From Hyphomicrobiales bacterium (GTDB taxonomy: Bacteria; Pseudomonadota; Alphaproteobacteria; Rhizobiales; Beijerinckiaceae), in assembly GCA_028290285.1 (NCBI GenBank), contig JAQGKD010000011.1, forward strand, positions 1 through 64,000: DNA of 64,000 nt, given 5' to 3'. The notes under the pieces are model-generated. The model was not told the DNA's origin, did not search any database, and saw only the letters and a program-made list of their open reading frames with translations. Positions 17,793 through 26,526 of the stretch are shown piece by piece; position 1 is the stretch's first letter; every line of letters starts with the position of its first letter. The position numbers and the translations under genes are program-made.

Positions 17793-18191
17793 TCAGTCGC
17801 GCGACCCATCGACACTGAAGGGGCCGGGGCCTACGGATGCGAGATAGAGGAAGACGAAGCAGAACAGAATGGCGGCATCGCCCCCGTTGAGCGCGGGGAA
17901 AAAGCCCTTCGAGCCGTGCGCCATGAAATAGGCCACCGCCATCATGCCAGACAGCACGAAGGCGACCGGCCGCGTAAACAGGCCGATCAGGATCAAAAAC
18001 CCGCCGACCATCTCGAGCACGCCAGCAAGGCCCATGAGGGAAACGAACTGCAGGCCGTCGTAATGGACGTCATGCGGGAAGCCGAGCAGCTTGGACGTAC
18101 CATGCTCAAGATAAAGCAGGCCCGCCACGATGCGCAGCGCCGCATGGAGATAGGGTGCGAGCGAGGGCGGCAGAATGGTGATTTTTGTCAT
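17793..18191 (-). CDS. DoxX family membrane protein
   Basis: LRIVAGLLYLEHGTSKLLGFP...GLAGVLEMVGGFLILIGLFTRPVAFVLSGMMAVAYFMAH. Confidence 0.88.
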   Translation of the reverse strand: MTKITILPPSLAPYLHAALRIVAGLLYLEHGTSKLLGFPHDVHYDGLQFVSLMGLAGVLEMVGGFLILIGLFTRPVAFVLSGMMAVAYFMAHGSKGFFPALNGGDAAILFCFVFLYLASVGPGPFSVDGSRD

Positions 18192-18221
18192 CGGAGGTGC
18201 CTGCTATTTCAGTTTCAGGAA

Positions 18222-18830
18222 TCAGACGAAACGCGCAATTTCGTCAAAGGACAGGCGCGGCGAACGGGGAAAAAGCTTGGTCGCGTCGCCGTAGCCGATG
18301 TTGACGAGAATATTGGAGCGGATCTTCCCGCCGGGGAAGAATTCTGCATCGGCCTTGTCGGCATCGAAGCCGGTCATCGGGCCTGTGTCGAGCCCAAGCG
18401 CACGCAGGGCCATGATGAAATAGGCGACCTGCAGCGTGCCGTTCTTGTAGGCGCTGTCGTTCGCGAAAGCTTCGTTGCCGACGAACCAGGCCCGCGCATC
18501 TGCATGCGGAAAGAGGCGCGGCAATTGCTCGTAGAATTCGCGGTCGTAGCCGAGCAAGGCCGTGACCGGAGCCGCCATCGTCTTTTCCACGTTGCCGGGT
18601 GACAAGGTGACCTTCAGCCGCTCCTTGGCCTCCGGGGAGCGAATGAAGACCAGACGCATCGGCGAGTTGTTGGCGCTGGTCGGGGCCATTTTCGTGAGCT
18701 CGACCGCCTCGCGGAGCAGGTTTTCGGGCACGGGCCGGTCCAGCCACGCATTATGGGTGCGCGCCTCGAGGAAGAGCAGGTCGAGGGCAGCGTCATCGAG
18801 GCGGGCGAGCTGTGCGGGGGCATGGGTCAT
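18222..18830 (-). CDS. Nitroreductase family, malonic semialdehyde reductase-like (RutE/HadB type)
   Basis: [56 protein letters not shown]. Confidence 0.85.
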   Translation of the reverse strand: MTHAPAQLARLDDAALDLLFLEARTHNAWLDRPVPENLLREAVELTKMAPTSANNSPMRLVFIRSPEAKERLKVTLSPGNVEKTMAAPVTALLGYDREFYEQLPRLFPHADARAWFVGNEAFANDSAYKNGTLQVAYFIMALRALGLDTGPMTGFDADKADAEFFPGGKIRSNILVNIGYGDATKLFPRSPRLSFDEIARFV

Positions 18831-18936
18831 GGCGAATGTCCTTTCGGTGAATCTCGTTCGTGATGGACAGATGGACCGGATGATGCATCATAACAATTGG
18901 CAAAAAAGCGATGGTTTCCATCTTGGACGGTGATGG

Positions 18937-19857
18937 ATGATTGAAAATCTGACACTTGACCAGCTCCGCATCTTTCTCGCCGTTGCCGATACCGGCAGCT
19001 TTTCAGCGGCAGCGCGGCGGCTGGGGCGCGTGCAATCGGCTATCAGCCAGTCGATGCAGGGCCTTGAGTCCACGCTGGGAACGCCCGTTTTCGACAGATC
19101 CGGCAAAACGCCCCGACTGAACGAGGCGGGACACGCCATTTTTGGAGACGCGCAGCGACTCGTCGAGGGCGCGCGCGTCCTGAAGGCGCGGGCGGCAGGA
19201 ATGGCGGCGGGCCTCGAGCCGGAGCTCACACTGGCCGTGGATGCAATCTTTCCGAATTCCGTTCTGATGGCGAGCCTCAAGGCGCTAAGCCAGACGTTCG
19301 AAAACCTCCCTGTATCGGTCTTCACGGAAGGGCTGGGAGGGCCCGAGCAGAGGCTTCGCGACGGCGTGGCGCGGCTGGCGCTGAACTCCTTCCTGAGCGA
19401 GGCCGGCGCGCGCGACCTCGAATCGGAATTCCTGACGCGCATTCCCATGATCCCGGTGGTCGCCAGCCACCATCCGCTGGCAGCGATCGAGGGAGCCCTC
19501 ACACGCGAGATGCTGGAAGCCGAAGTGCAACTCGTGCTGACCGACCGCACGCCGCTCAGCCAAAACAGCTTCGGCGGCATCGTCAGCCAGAAGATCTGGC
19601 GCTTCGCAGATCTGGGCACGCGGCTCGACTATCTGATCGAGGGGTTCGGCTGGTGCAACATGCCGACGCACATGGTGGACGGACCCATTGCCGATGGCAG
19701 GCTCAAACGGCTTAACATCGCGGGCGCGGCACCGGTCGCACTCACGATCCAGGTAGTGCACGAGCGCGGGCGCGCGCCGGGCCGCGCGGGCCGGTGGCTC
19801 ATTGAAGACATCCGACGCAGGCTCGTCGCCTGCCCCGAAAATTTTCTTGCGGAATAG
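18937..19857 (+). CDS. LysR family transcriptional regulator
   Basis: LTLDQLRIFLAVADTGSFSAAARRLGRVQSAISQSMQGLESTLGTPVFDRSGKTPRLNEAG. Confidence 0.92.
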   Translation: MIENLTLDQLRIFLAVADTGSFSAAARRLGRVQSAISQSMQGLESTLGTPVFDRSGKTPRLNEAGHAIFGDAQRLVEGARVLKARAAGMAAGLEPELTLAVDAIFPNSVLMASLKALSQTFENLPVSVFTEGLGGPEQRLRDGVARLALNSFLSEAGARDLESEFLTRIPMIPVVASHHPLAAIEGALTREMLEAEVQLVLTDRTPLSQNSFGGIVSQKIWRFADLGTRLDYLIEGFGWCNMPTHMVDGPIADGRLKRLNIAGAAPVALTIQVVHERGRAPGRAGRWLIEDIRRRLVACPENFLAE

Positions 19858-19859
19858 GG

Positions 19860-20186
19860 TCAGCCGTTCTTCGGCGGCTCCAGGCGCAGCGTGTCGCTGC
19901 CGGTCCTCTTCAGGAAGGCGGCGACCTTGTCCGACATTGCCGCCAGCACCCACGGAAGCCGCACGGCGACGTTAACCTGATCGTCGGTGACATCGAGCGT
20001 TCCGTCGATCAATTGACCGAGCGCGCCGACCCTGAGATCGGCGTGGCTGGCGGTCCAGGCGATGTCGGCGGCCGCCAGGCGCGAGCCATAGTCTACGCGC
20101 ATGCGTTCGAGGCCCTCGCGCAGGCGGCGCGTGGCCTCTTCCGCACCAAGCTGGTGCGGAATGCTGATGTTCATCTCGCGCGCCAT
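19860..20186 (-). CDS. Polyhydroxyalkanoic acid system family protein
   Basis: MNISIPHQLGAEEATRRLREGLERMRVDYGSRL...GQLIDGTLDVTDDQVNVAVRLPWVLA. Confidence 0.75.
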   Translation of the reverse strand: MAREMNISIPHQLGAEEATRRLREGLERMRVDYGSRLAAADIAWTASHADLRVGALGQLIDGTLDVTDDQVNVAVRLPWVLAAMSDKVAAFLKRTGSDTLRLEPPKNG

Positions 20187-20210
20187 CGCCGCCTCCCTAT
20201 GCCGGGCCGC

Positions 20211-21626
20211 TCAGGCCGAGACGCGCCGCTCGCGGGTGGCATCGGTCTTCGCGGGTGCCTGTTTGTCCGAGGCGCCCGATGTGGCGTCCCGCAGGCCGTC
20301 GGCGATGCCGCTGGCGCGCTCGGTCACCTCCCGAACACCCTCCCGGAACGCATCTCCAGCTCCTTCCTTCAGGGCCTTCGCCGCTTCGGAAAAGGTGCGG
20401 TTTTCCATCGCTGATTGGCGGATTGCGCCACCCAGCACGGCGCCAACGGCGAGGCCGATAGCCGAGAGCAGCAGCGGGTGATCGGCGCTCGTATCGCGCG
20501 CCTTGCGGGTGAAGACCTCGCCCCGGTCCCGCAATGCCGCTGCCCGTGCACCGGCGCTGTCGCGCATATGCGACGTCGTCTCAGCTAGGCGAGAGCCCGT
20601 CTGACGCGCCGTGTCCGCGACTTGCGCACCCCACTCGTCGGGATGGATGTCTGCGGCGCGTTCCCGCAATTGATCCCAGCCATCCTGCAGATTGTCGCGT
20701 GCCTGCTCCGTCCAGCGACGGCCTGTCTCGGTCGAGCGCAGCAGGCCACCTGCAAAGGCGCCCGCGCCCGCCAGCACCAGGAGCATGCCGAGTTGACCGC
20801 GATGGCTTTCATCGAGGAATGGCTTCACCCGATCCATGGCCGGGCGGAGACGGTCGACGGCAGGCTGCACCCGATCCAACGCAGGCTGGACGCGATCTAC
20901 TGCGGTCTTCGCGAGATCCTGCACCTTTTCGGAGGCCGCGGCATAGGTCTCGCTGATCTGGCCGACGAGATTTCCACCGGCCTCGCGGAGAGAGTCCTTC
21001 ATGGACCCAGCCGCGCCGCTGGCACCGTCCCGCGCCTCGCCCACGGCGTCGCGCACGTCGGACACTGCGTTTTCAGCTTGATAGGATGCCCGCGTGGCTG
21101 CGGACTTGACGCGGTCCGCTGCGCCGGCGACGTCTGTTACCTCGTCATAGCCGTAACCCGCAACGCCGCCGGGCACGTAGCCGCGCGGCGCGTTGCTGGA
21201 ATAAGGGTCGCGCCAGGCGCGCTCGTCGGCGGCGCCGTTCCAGTTTCGGGCGAGACCGTAGACGCCGGCGGCCAGCAGGGCCGTGGTGATAGGCGGCTTG
21301 CGATAAAGATGCCAGCCGAGACCTGCGCCGATGAGGAGGACGGGAATCGGGTTCTCGATCGCCGTGCGCTGGAGCTTGCGCGAAAACTCACTGGTCTGGC
21401 GCGTGCTCGTGTCCCGCATCTGGCCAAGCGCATTGTCCTTGGCGTCCTTGATATAGCCGACAACCTGATCCTTCAGCCGCTCGGCCTGGTCCATAGCCTC
21501 GCGCTTGGCGTTCTCTACAGTTTGCGGATCCTTGATGTCGGCGATCGTCCGCTGCAGACGCGCACGGGCCACCTCCGCTTCGTGCTCGAGATGACGCAGG
21601 TCATTTTCTCCGCTCAGATCTGCCAT
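20211..21626 (-). CDS. DUF3618 domain-containing protein
   Basis: MADLSGENDLRHLEHEAEVARARLQRTIADIKDPQTVENAKREAMDQAERLKDQVVGYIKD; long helical/apolipoprotein-like middle; RBS aggagg upstream. Confidence 0.78.
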   Translation of the reverse strand: MADLSGENDLRHLEHEAEVARARLQRTIADIKDPQTVENAKREAMDQAERLKDQVVGYIKDAKDNALGQMRDTSTRQTSEFSRKLQRTAIENPIPVLLIGAGLGWHLYRKPPITTALLAAGVYGLARNWNGAADERAWRDPYSSNAPRGYVPGGVAGYGYDEVTDVAGAADRVKSAATRASYQAENAVSDVRDAVGEARDGASGAAGSMKDSLREAGGNLVGQISETYAAASEKVQDLAKTAVDRVQPALDRVQPAVDRLRPAMDRVKPFLDESHRGQLGMLLVLAGAGAFAGGLLRSTETGRRWTEQARDNLQDGWDQLRERAADIHPDEWGAQVADTARQTGSRLAETTSHMRDSAGARAAALRDRGEVFTRKARDTSADHPLLLSAIGLAVGAVLGGAIRQSAMENRTFSEAAKALKEGAGDAFREGVREVTERASGIADGLRDATSGASDKQAPAKTDATRERRVSA

Positions 21627-21799
21627 ACCATCCTCCTGATATGCGCTGCCAAGCGCACGGGCGCGCAGACAGGCAAAAGCCGCATTGTCTCGTGTCGAAC
21701 GCGTGATCCGCACTTGCGTTCCGGCAGAGGTGACGATTCAGCACCATAGGTACAGTCAAGGCTCCACGCCTTGGCCATGTTCCACCGCGAGAATCGCAA

Positions 21800-21991
21800 A
21801 TGAAAACTGATTCGCGCGACGCGCCGGAGGCCGCCATGAGCAATTCATTCCTGTACTGTTTCGACTGTGACGAGCCCCTTTCCGACGAAGCGCTACAATT
21901 CCACCCGGCCCGCTGCGCAGCCTGCGCGCTCGCCGATTACGCGCGTGAAGAAGAAGAGCAAGTACGCGAGCAGAACGGCGCGGGCGGCTGA
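21800..21991 (+). CDS. Small Cys-rich (zinc-ribbon-like) hypothetical protein
   Basis: 63-aa ORF ...MSNSFLYCFDCDEPLSDEALQFHPARCAACALADYAREEEE with two CxxC pairs. Confidence 0.5.
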   Translation: MKTDSRDAPEAAMSNSFLYCFDCDEPLSDEALQFHPARCAACALADYAREEEEQVREQNGAGG

Positions 21992-22210
21992 CACCGCCCC
22001 CGGCAAGCATCACGCAAGTTTGCCACCTTAGGCCTGAGCTTAGCGGTTCCGACCTCGTGTCCTGATTGGGATGAGGGCCGCACCTGTGTCGCGAGGCTCT
22101 CAGCTCATGCGTCTTGTCTGTCGCCCGGTTTGCCTCGCGTCGTCGCACGGTTGGTGCGGGCGTTCGCGCATGGTCGGCCGTCGTTCCCGCCAGGCAGCGA
22201 CGCACGCTTC

Positions 22211-24367
22211 ATGACCTTCAAACCGGTCTTCACCCTCCCGCCCCATCACACCGCGCTGCGCTGTCTCTTCGTGCTGGCGCTTCACCGCGGCATTGTCCTG
22301 AAGCCGGAAAATTTCAGCGGCTTTTCGGATACCGACACGGTGGGATCGGTATTGCGCGTCATGACCGAAGTCGGCCTCGAAGGCCGGCTTTTGCGTGGCT
22401 GTCGCTGGAACCGCTTGAACAATCTGAGCGAAGCGTTTCCGCTCATGGTCATGATACAGGGCGGGCACTGGATCGTGCTGCTTGACGTGGTTGAGAATGC
22501 AGACGGGCCACAGGTGACGGTGCTCGATCCGCAATCCGAGCAGGACGGCACAAAATTCATCTCGCGGGCGGACTTCCTTGCGGCCTGGTCGGGTACGCTT
22601 ATCGCCTGCCGACGCGCGCGCAAGCACAACATCGAAACACGGCCTTTCGGGTTGCGCTGGTTCCTGCCCGAAATTATGCGCCATCGTGGTTACCTGCGCG
22701 ACGTCGGCGTCGCAGCCTTGATGTCGACCGCGATCGCCTTTGCGACTCCCTTGATGTTCCAGATCCTCATCGACAAGGTGATCACGCATCGCAGCACGCA
22801 GACGCTGGTCACCATGGTGCTGATCTTCGCGGTGCTGACCGCCTTCGATGGCGTTTTCAGCTATACGCGCCAGTATTTGATGACCTTTCTGACAAGCAAG
22901 ATTGACGCGCGGCTCGCCTCGCGTGTCTTCCGGCACCTGCTGAGCCTGCCGATGTTTTTTTTCGAAAGCACGACGGCCGGCATCATCACACGCCACCTTC
23001 AGCAGACGGAAACGATCCGGCATTTCCTCACCGGCCGCCTCTTCCAGACCCTGCTGGACGCGGTCGCGCTACCGCTGATCCTCGTGCTGCTTTTGCTCTA
23101 CAGCGTCAAACTGAACTTGGTGGTGCTCGGTTTCTCGGCCGTCATCGCAATGATCATCGCGGGCATGGTCCCGACATTTCGACGGCACCTCGAAAACCTC
23201 TATCAGGCCGAGGGCGCACGCCAGGGGCAGCTCGTCGAAACCATCCACGGAATGCGCACGATCAAATCCCTCGCAATGGAGCCTGTGCGCATCCAGGCAT
23301 GGAACGATGCCGTTGCACTCGGTGTGCGGCGTCGCGCGAGCGTCGCGCGCATGGCGGCGCTCGCCAATGTCAGCACGCAGGGCATCGAGAAGATCATGCA
23401 GATCTCGATCCTCGGACTCGGCACGCTCGACGTGTTCGACGGCAGTCTGACGATCGGCTCGCTGATTGCCTTCAACATGGTTTGCGGACGCGTCACCGGT
23501 CCGCTCGTGCAGATCGTCGGTCTCATCAACGAATATCAGGAAACGTCGCTCGCAGTGAAGATGCTGGGCATCGTCATGACACACGCACCCGAGCGCGATC
23601 CAAATCAGCTTGGTCTCGCTCCTGAAATCACCGGCACCATTTCCTTCGACAAGGTGACGTTCCGCTATCCTGGTGCTTCGGTGGCGGCCCTCGACGCTGT
23701 TACCTTCGCTGTCGAACAGGGTCAGGTCATCGGCATCGTCGGGCGATCGGGTTCGGGCAAGACAACAGTGACGCGTCTCGTGCAGGGGATCCAGACCGCG
23801 CAGGAGGGATCGATCCGTCTCGACGGACTCGACATTCGTCATGTCGATCTCGCCCATCTCCGGCGCAGCATCGGTGTGGTCCTGCAGGAAAACTTTCTTT
23901 TTCGAGGCTCCATCCGCGATAACATAGCTGCGGCGCGGCCAGATGCGACCTTGGCAGAAATCATGGAAGCTGCGCGCATGGCCGGAGCGGAGGAGTTCAT
24001 AGAACGGCTGCCGCAAGCCTACGAAACCTTGGTCGAAGAGAACGGAAGCAACTTCTCCGGCGGCCAAAGACAACGCGTCGCCATTGCACGCGCACTGCTC
24101 ATGCGACCGCGCCTGCTCATCTTCGACGAAGCGACGAGCGCCCTCGACCCAGAAAGCGAAGCGATCGTCCAGGACCATCTTAACGAGATCGCACGGGGGC
24201 GTACGATGATCATCGTCTCGCATCGGCTCAGCTCGCTCTCTCACGCCGATTCCATCCTGGTGCTCGAGCAGGGCTGCGTCATCGACTTCGCACCACATGC
24301 CGTGCTTCTGCAACGCTGCGAGCCCTATCGCAGGCTCTGGAAGCAGCAGACGGGCATTCGTGCATGA
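22211..24367 (+). CDS. Type I secretion / peptidase-domain ABC transporter (HlyB-like)
   Basis: N-terminal C39-like domain, 6-TM region, GIVGRSGSGKTTVTRLVQGIQ, FSGGQRQRVAIARALLMRPRLLIFDEATSALD. Confidence 0.92.
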   Translation: MTFKPVFTLPPHHTALRCLFVLALHRGIVLKPENFSGFSDTDTVGSVLRVMTEVGLEGRLLRGCRWNRLNNLSEAFPLMVMIQGGHWIVLLDVVENADGPQVTVLDPQSEQDGTKFISRADFLAAWSGTLIACRRARKHNIETRPFGLRWFLPEIMRHRGYLRDVGVAALMSTAIAFATPLMFQILIDKVITHRSTQTLVTMVLIFAVLTAFDGVFSYTRQYLMTFLTSKIDARLASRVFRHLLSLPMFFFESTTAGIITRHLQQTETIRHFLTGRLFQTLLDAVALPLILVLLLLYSVKLNLVVLGFSAVIAMIIAGMVPTFRRHLENLYQAEGARQGQLVETIHGMRTIKSLAMEPVRIQAWNDAVALGVRRRASVARMAALANVSTQGIEKIMQISILGLGTLDVFDGSLTIGSLIAFNMVCGRVTGPLVQIVGLINEYQETSLAVKMLGIVMTHAPERDPNQLGLAPEITGTISFDKVTFRYPGASVAALDAVTFAVEQGQVIGIVGRSGSGKTTVTRLVQGIQTAQEGSIRLDGLDIRHVDLAHLRRSIGVVLQENFLFRGSIRDNIAAARPDATLAEIMEAARMAGAEEFIERLPQAYETLVEENGSNFSGGQRQRVAIARALLMRPRLLIFDEATSALDPESEAIVQDHLNEIARGRTMIIVSHRLSSLSHADSILVLEQGCVIDFAPHAVLLQRCEPYRRLWKQQTGIRA

Positions 24368-25776
24368 GTACTTCCACGCTTGATGTCCTCTTCAGCGACT
24401 TGACGCTCGGCCTACAGCGGCGCCGCGCACGGCGCATGGAGCGCGAAGTACATAGAGACGCACCTGCGAACGCTGCGGAACCGGACCTTCAGGATATTCT
24501 GCTGGACGAGCCGCCCCGGCTCGTGCGCAACACGAACTTTGTCATCATCAGCATCGTCCTCGTCATGGCGACCCTCACCAGCATCGTCGAAGTCGATGTC
24601 GTCGTCACAGCACCCGGACGCTTGATGGCAGATGCGCCGCCCATGGCAATGCAGGCGATGCAGATCTCGATCATCCGGGAGTTGCGGGTAAAACCGGGCG
24701 ATGTCGTACGCAAGGGCGAGGTTCTGGCGACGCTCGACCCCACCTTCACTGAAGCAGATCGCGCCACTTTGCTGACGCAGCAGGATTCACTAAAATCGCA
24801 GATCCTGCGTATCGAAGCGGAGCTCGGCGACGAACCCCTGCGGCTCACGCGCGACAGCCCCGACCGCACCCTTCAGGTCACGCTCTATATTCAGCGGAGG
24901 TCGCAGTTCGACACGCGCCTCAAGGCCTTCGACGAGGATGTCTCTCGGTACAAAGCCAACATCTCCGCTACAGTGGCCATGCGGGATTCGCTGGATCAGC
25001 AGCTCGCCATCGCCCGCGAGGTCGAGGACATGCGCGACCAGCTCTATCGTCGGCAGGTCGGCACCAAACTCAATTATCTGGATGCATCCGTCGTGCGACT
25101 GCGGACCGAACGCGAGAAGTCCGATGCCATCAACCGTCTCGTCGAATTGCAGCATATGTTGGCCACACGTGTCGTCGAGCGCCAGATCTTCGTCGACGAG
25201 TGGCGTCACCAGTTGCTTGACGAGCTTGTTCGCACTCGGAAGGATGCGAATGCCATTGCCGAGAGTCTGGTGAAGGCCGAGAAGCTCAGCGAGCTCGTGG
25301 TGCTGAAGGCGCCCGAAGATGGTGTCGTGCTCGACGTTGGAAAAAAGTCCATCGGCTCTGTTCTGCAGGGCGCGGAGTCCTTCGTGACCCTCGTGCCTTC
25401 TAACGCCCCTCTGATAGCCGACGTCATGATCAATTCAGCCGACATTGGATATACGTCGAACGGCGACGAAGTCGCGATCAAGGTTGATGCCTTTCCCTAT
25501 CAAAAACATGGTGTGCTGAAGGGACATTTGCGCGCGGTCGGCGAGGACTCGTCCCAGGCCGGTGCTCAGGGAGCAGCCGGTCAGTCGAACTCGGGGCTTT
25601 TCCACCGCAGCCAGATATCACTCGACGAAACATCGCTGCGTCATCTGCCCGAACGCACGCGCCTCATTCCGGGCATGGCCTTGACCGCGGAAATCAAGGT
25701 GGGCTCGCGAACCCTGATGTCCTATTTCCTGTACCCGCTTAAGCGCGGGTTCAGCGAAAGTCTACGTGAGCCTTGA
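24364..25776 (+). CDS. HlyD family type I secretion membrane fusion protein
   Basis: ATGA overlap with ABC gene; VVVTAPGRLM...IIRELRVKPGDVVRKGEVLATLDPTFTEAD...; C-term LIPGMALTAEIKVGSRTLMSYFLYPLKRGFSESLREP. Confidence 0.93.
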   Translation: MSTSTLDVLFSDLTLGLQRRRARRMEREVHRDAPANAAEPDLQDILLDEPPRLVRNTNFVIISIVLVMATLTSIVEVDVVVTAPGRLMADAPPMAMQAMQISIIRELRVKPGDVVRKGEVLATLDPTFTEADRATLLTQQDSLKSQILRIEAELGDEPLRLTRDSPDRTLQVTLYIQRRSQFDTRLKAFDEDVSRYKANISATVAMRDSLDQQLAIAREVEDMRDQLYRRQVGTKLNYLDASVVRLRTEREKSDAINRLVELQHMLATRVVERQIFVDEWRHQLLDELVRTRKDANAIAESLVKAEKLSELVVLKAPEDGVVLDVGKKSIGSVLQGAESFVTLVPSNAPLIADVMINSADIGYTSNGDEVAIKVDAFPYQKHGVLKGHLRAVGEDSSQAGAQGAAGQSNSGLFHRSQISLDETSLRHLPERTRLIPGMALTAEIKVGSRTLMSYFLYPLKRGFSESLREP

Positions 25777-25813
25777 TGCGTAACATTTTTTAAAGAAAAA
25801 GGATTTCATAGTA

Positions 25814-26479
25814 ATGACCTCAGCACGCAACGACATGATCGATCGTATCTGGCATGGCAAAGACCCGCTGCAGAATTATCCCAAGGACCTTTATCGCACG
25901 GACTACCAGGGCTGGACATCGAACCACGCCTATCTAACCAGGGCCATTGATGAGCTACACCCCAGAACAGTCGTGGAAATCGGCGTGTGGAAGGGCGGAT
26001 CGGTCATCACCATGTCCAACCGCATGCGTGAACTCGGCCTTGATGGCGTCGTGATCGGCGTCGATACCTTTCTCGGTTCGTCGGAACACTGGCTCCGTCG
26101 CGAGTGGTTTGACGGCATCCAGTTTCTCAACGGCTACCCGGCCTTGTTTCACACGTTTGCCTCGAATATTTTCGGTCGTCACCTGCAGGATTACGTCCTC
26201 CCGCTGCCGATAGATTCGATCAATGCCGCAGTGATTTTTGCGATGCGGGGGATTGAGGTCGACTTGCTGCATATCGATGCGGCCCATGACTTTGCATCCG
26301 TCACTGCCGACCTTCAACATTGGTGGCCACGGTTGCGCCCGGGCGGCGTCCTGATCGGCGACGATTACTACACCAACGGCACCACCTGGCCGGAAGTCCG
26401 TGCGGCATTCCGGCAGTTCTTCCAGTCAGAAGAACTCGAAAATATCGACGGTAAATGCTGGATCAAGAAGGAGGGCTGA
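25814..26479 (+). CDS. Class I SAM-dependent methyltransferase
   Basis: PRTVVEIGVWKGGSVITMSNRMRELGLDGVVIGVDTFLGS...VDLLHIDAAHDFASVTADLQHWWPRLRPGGVLIGDDY. Confidence 0.82.
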   Translation: MTSARNDMIDRIWHGKDPLQNYPKDLYRTDYQGWTSNHAYLTRAIDELHPRTVVEIGVWKGGSVITMSNRMRELGLDGVVIGVDTFLGSSEHWLRREWFDGIQFLNGYPALFHTFASNIFGRHLQDYVLPLPIDSINAAVIFAMRGIEVDLLHIDAAHDFASVTADLQHWWPRLRPGGVLIGDDYYTNGTTWPEVRAAFRQFFQSEELENIDGKCWIKKEG

Positions 26480-26526
26480 TCTCCAGCCCTCCCATCTCAG
26501 CCCTGCCCTGCTCCCCAGAGCAGGGC
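26470..26526. terminator. Two adjacent hairpins at convergent gene ends (possible bidirectional terminator)
   Basis: GGAGGGCTG-atctc-CAGCCCTCC and GCCCTGCTC-ccca-GAGCAGGGC, each 9-bp perfect stems; no T-tract. Confidence 0.35.

Noticed and set aside
22211-25776. Bacteriocin/lantibiotic export system
   Set aside because: No short double-glycine leader peptide ORF found near the transporter and the C39-like motif looks inactive.
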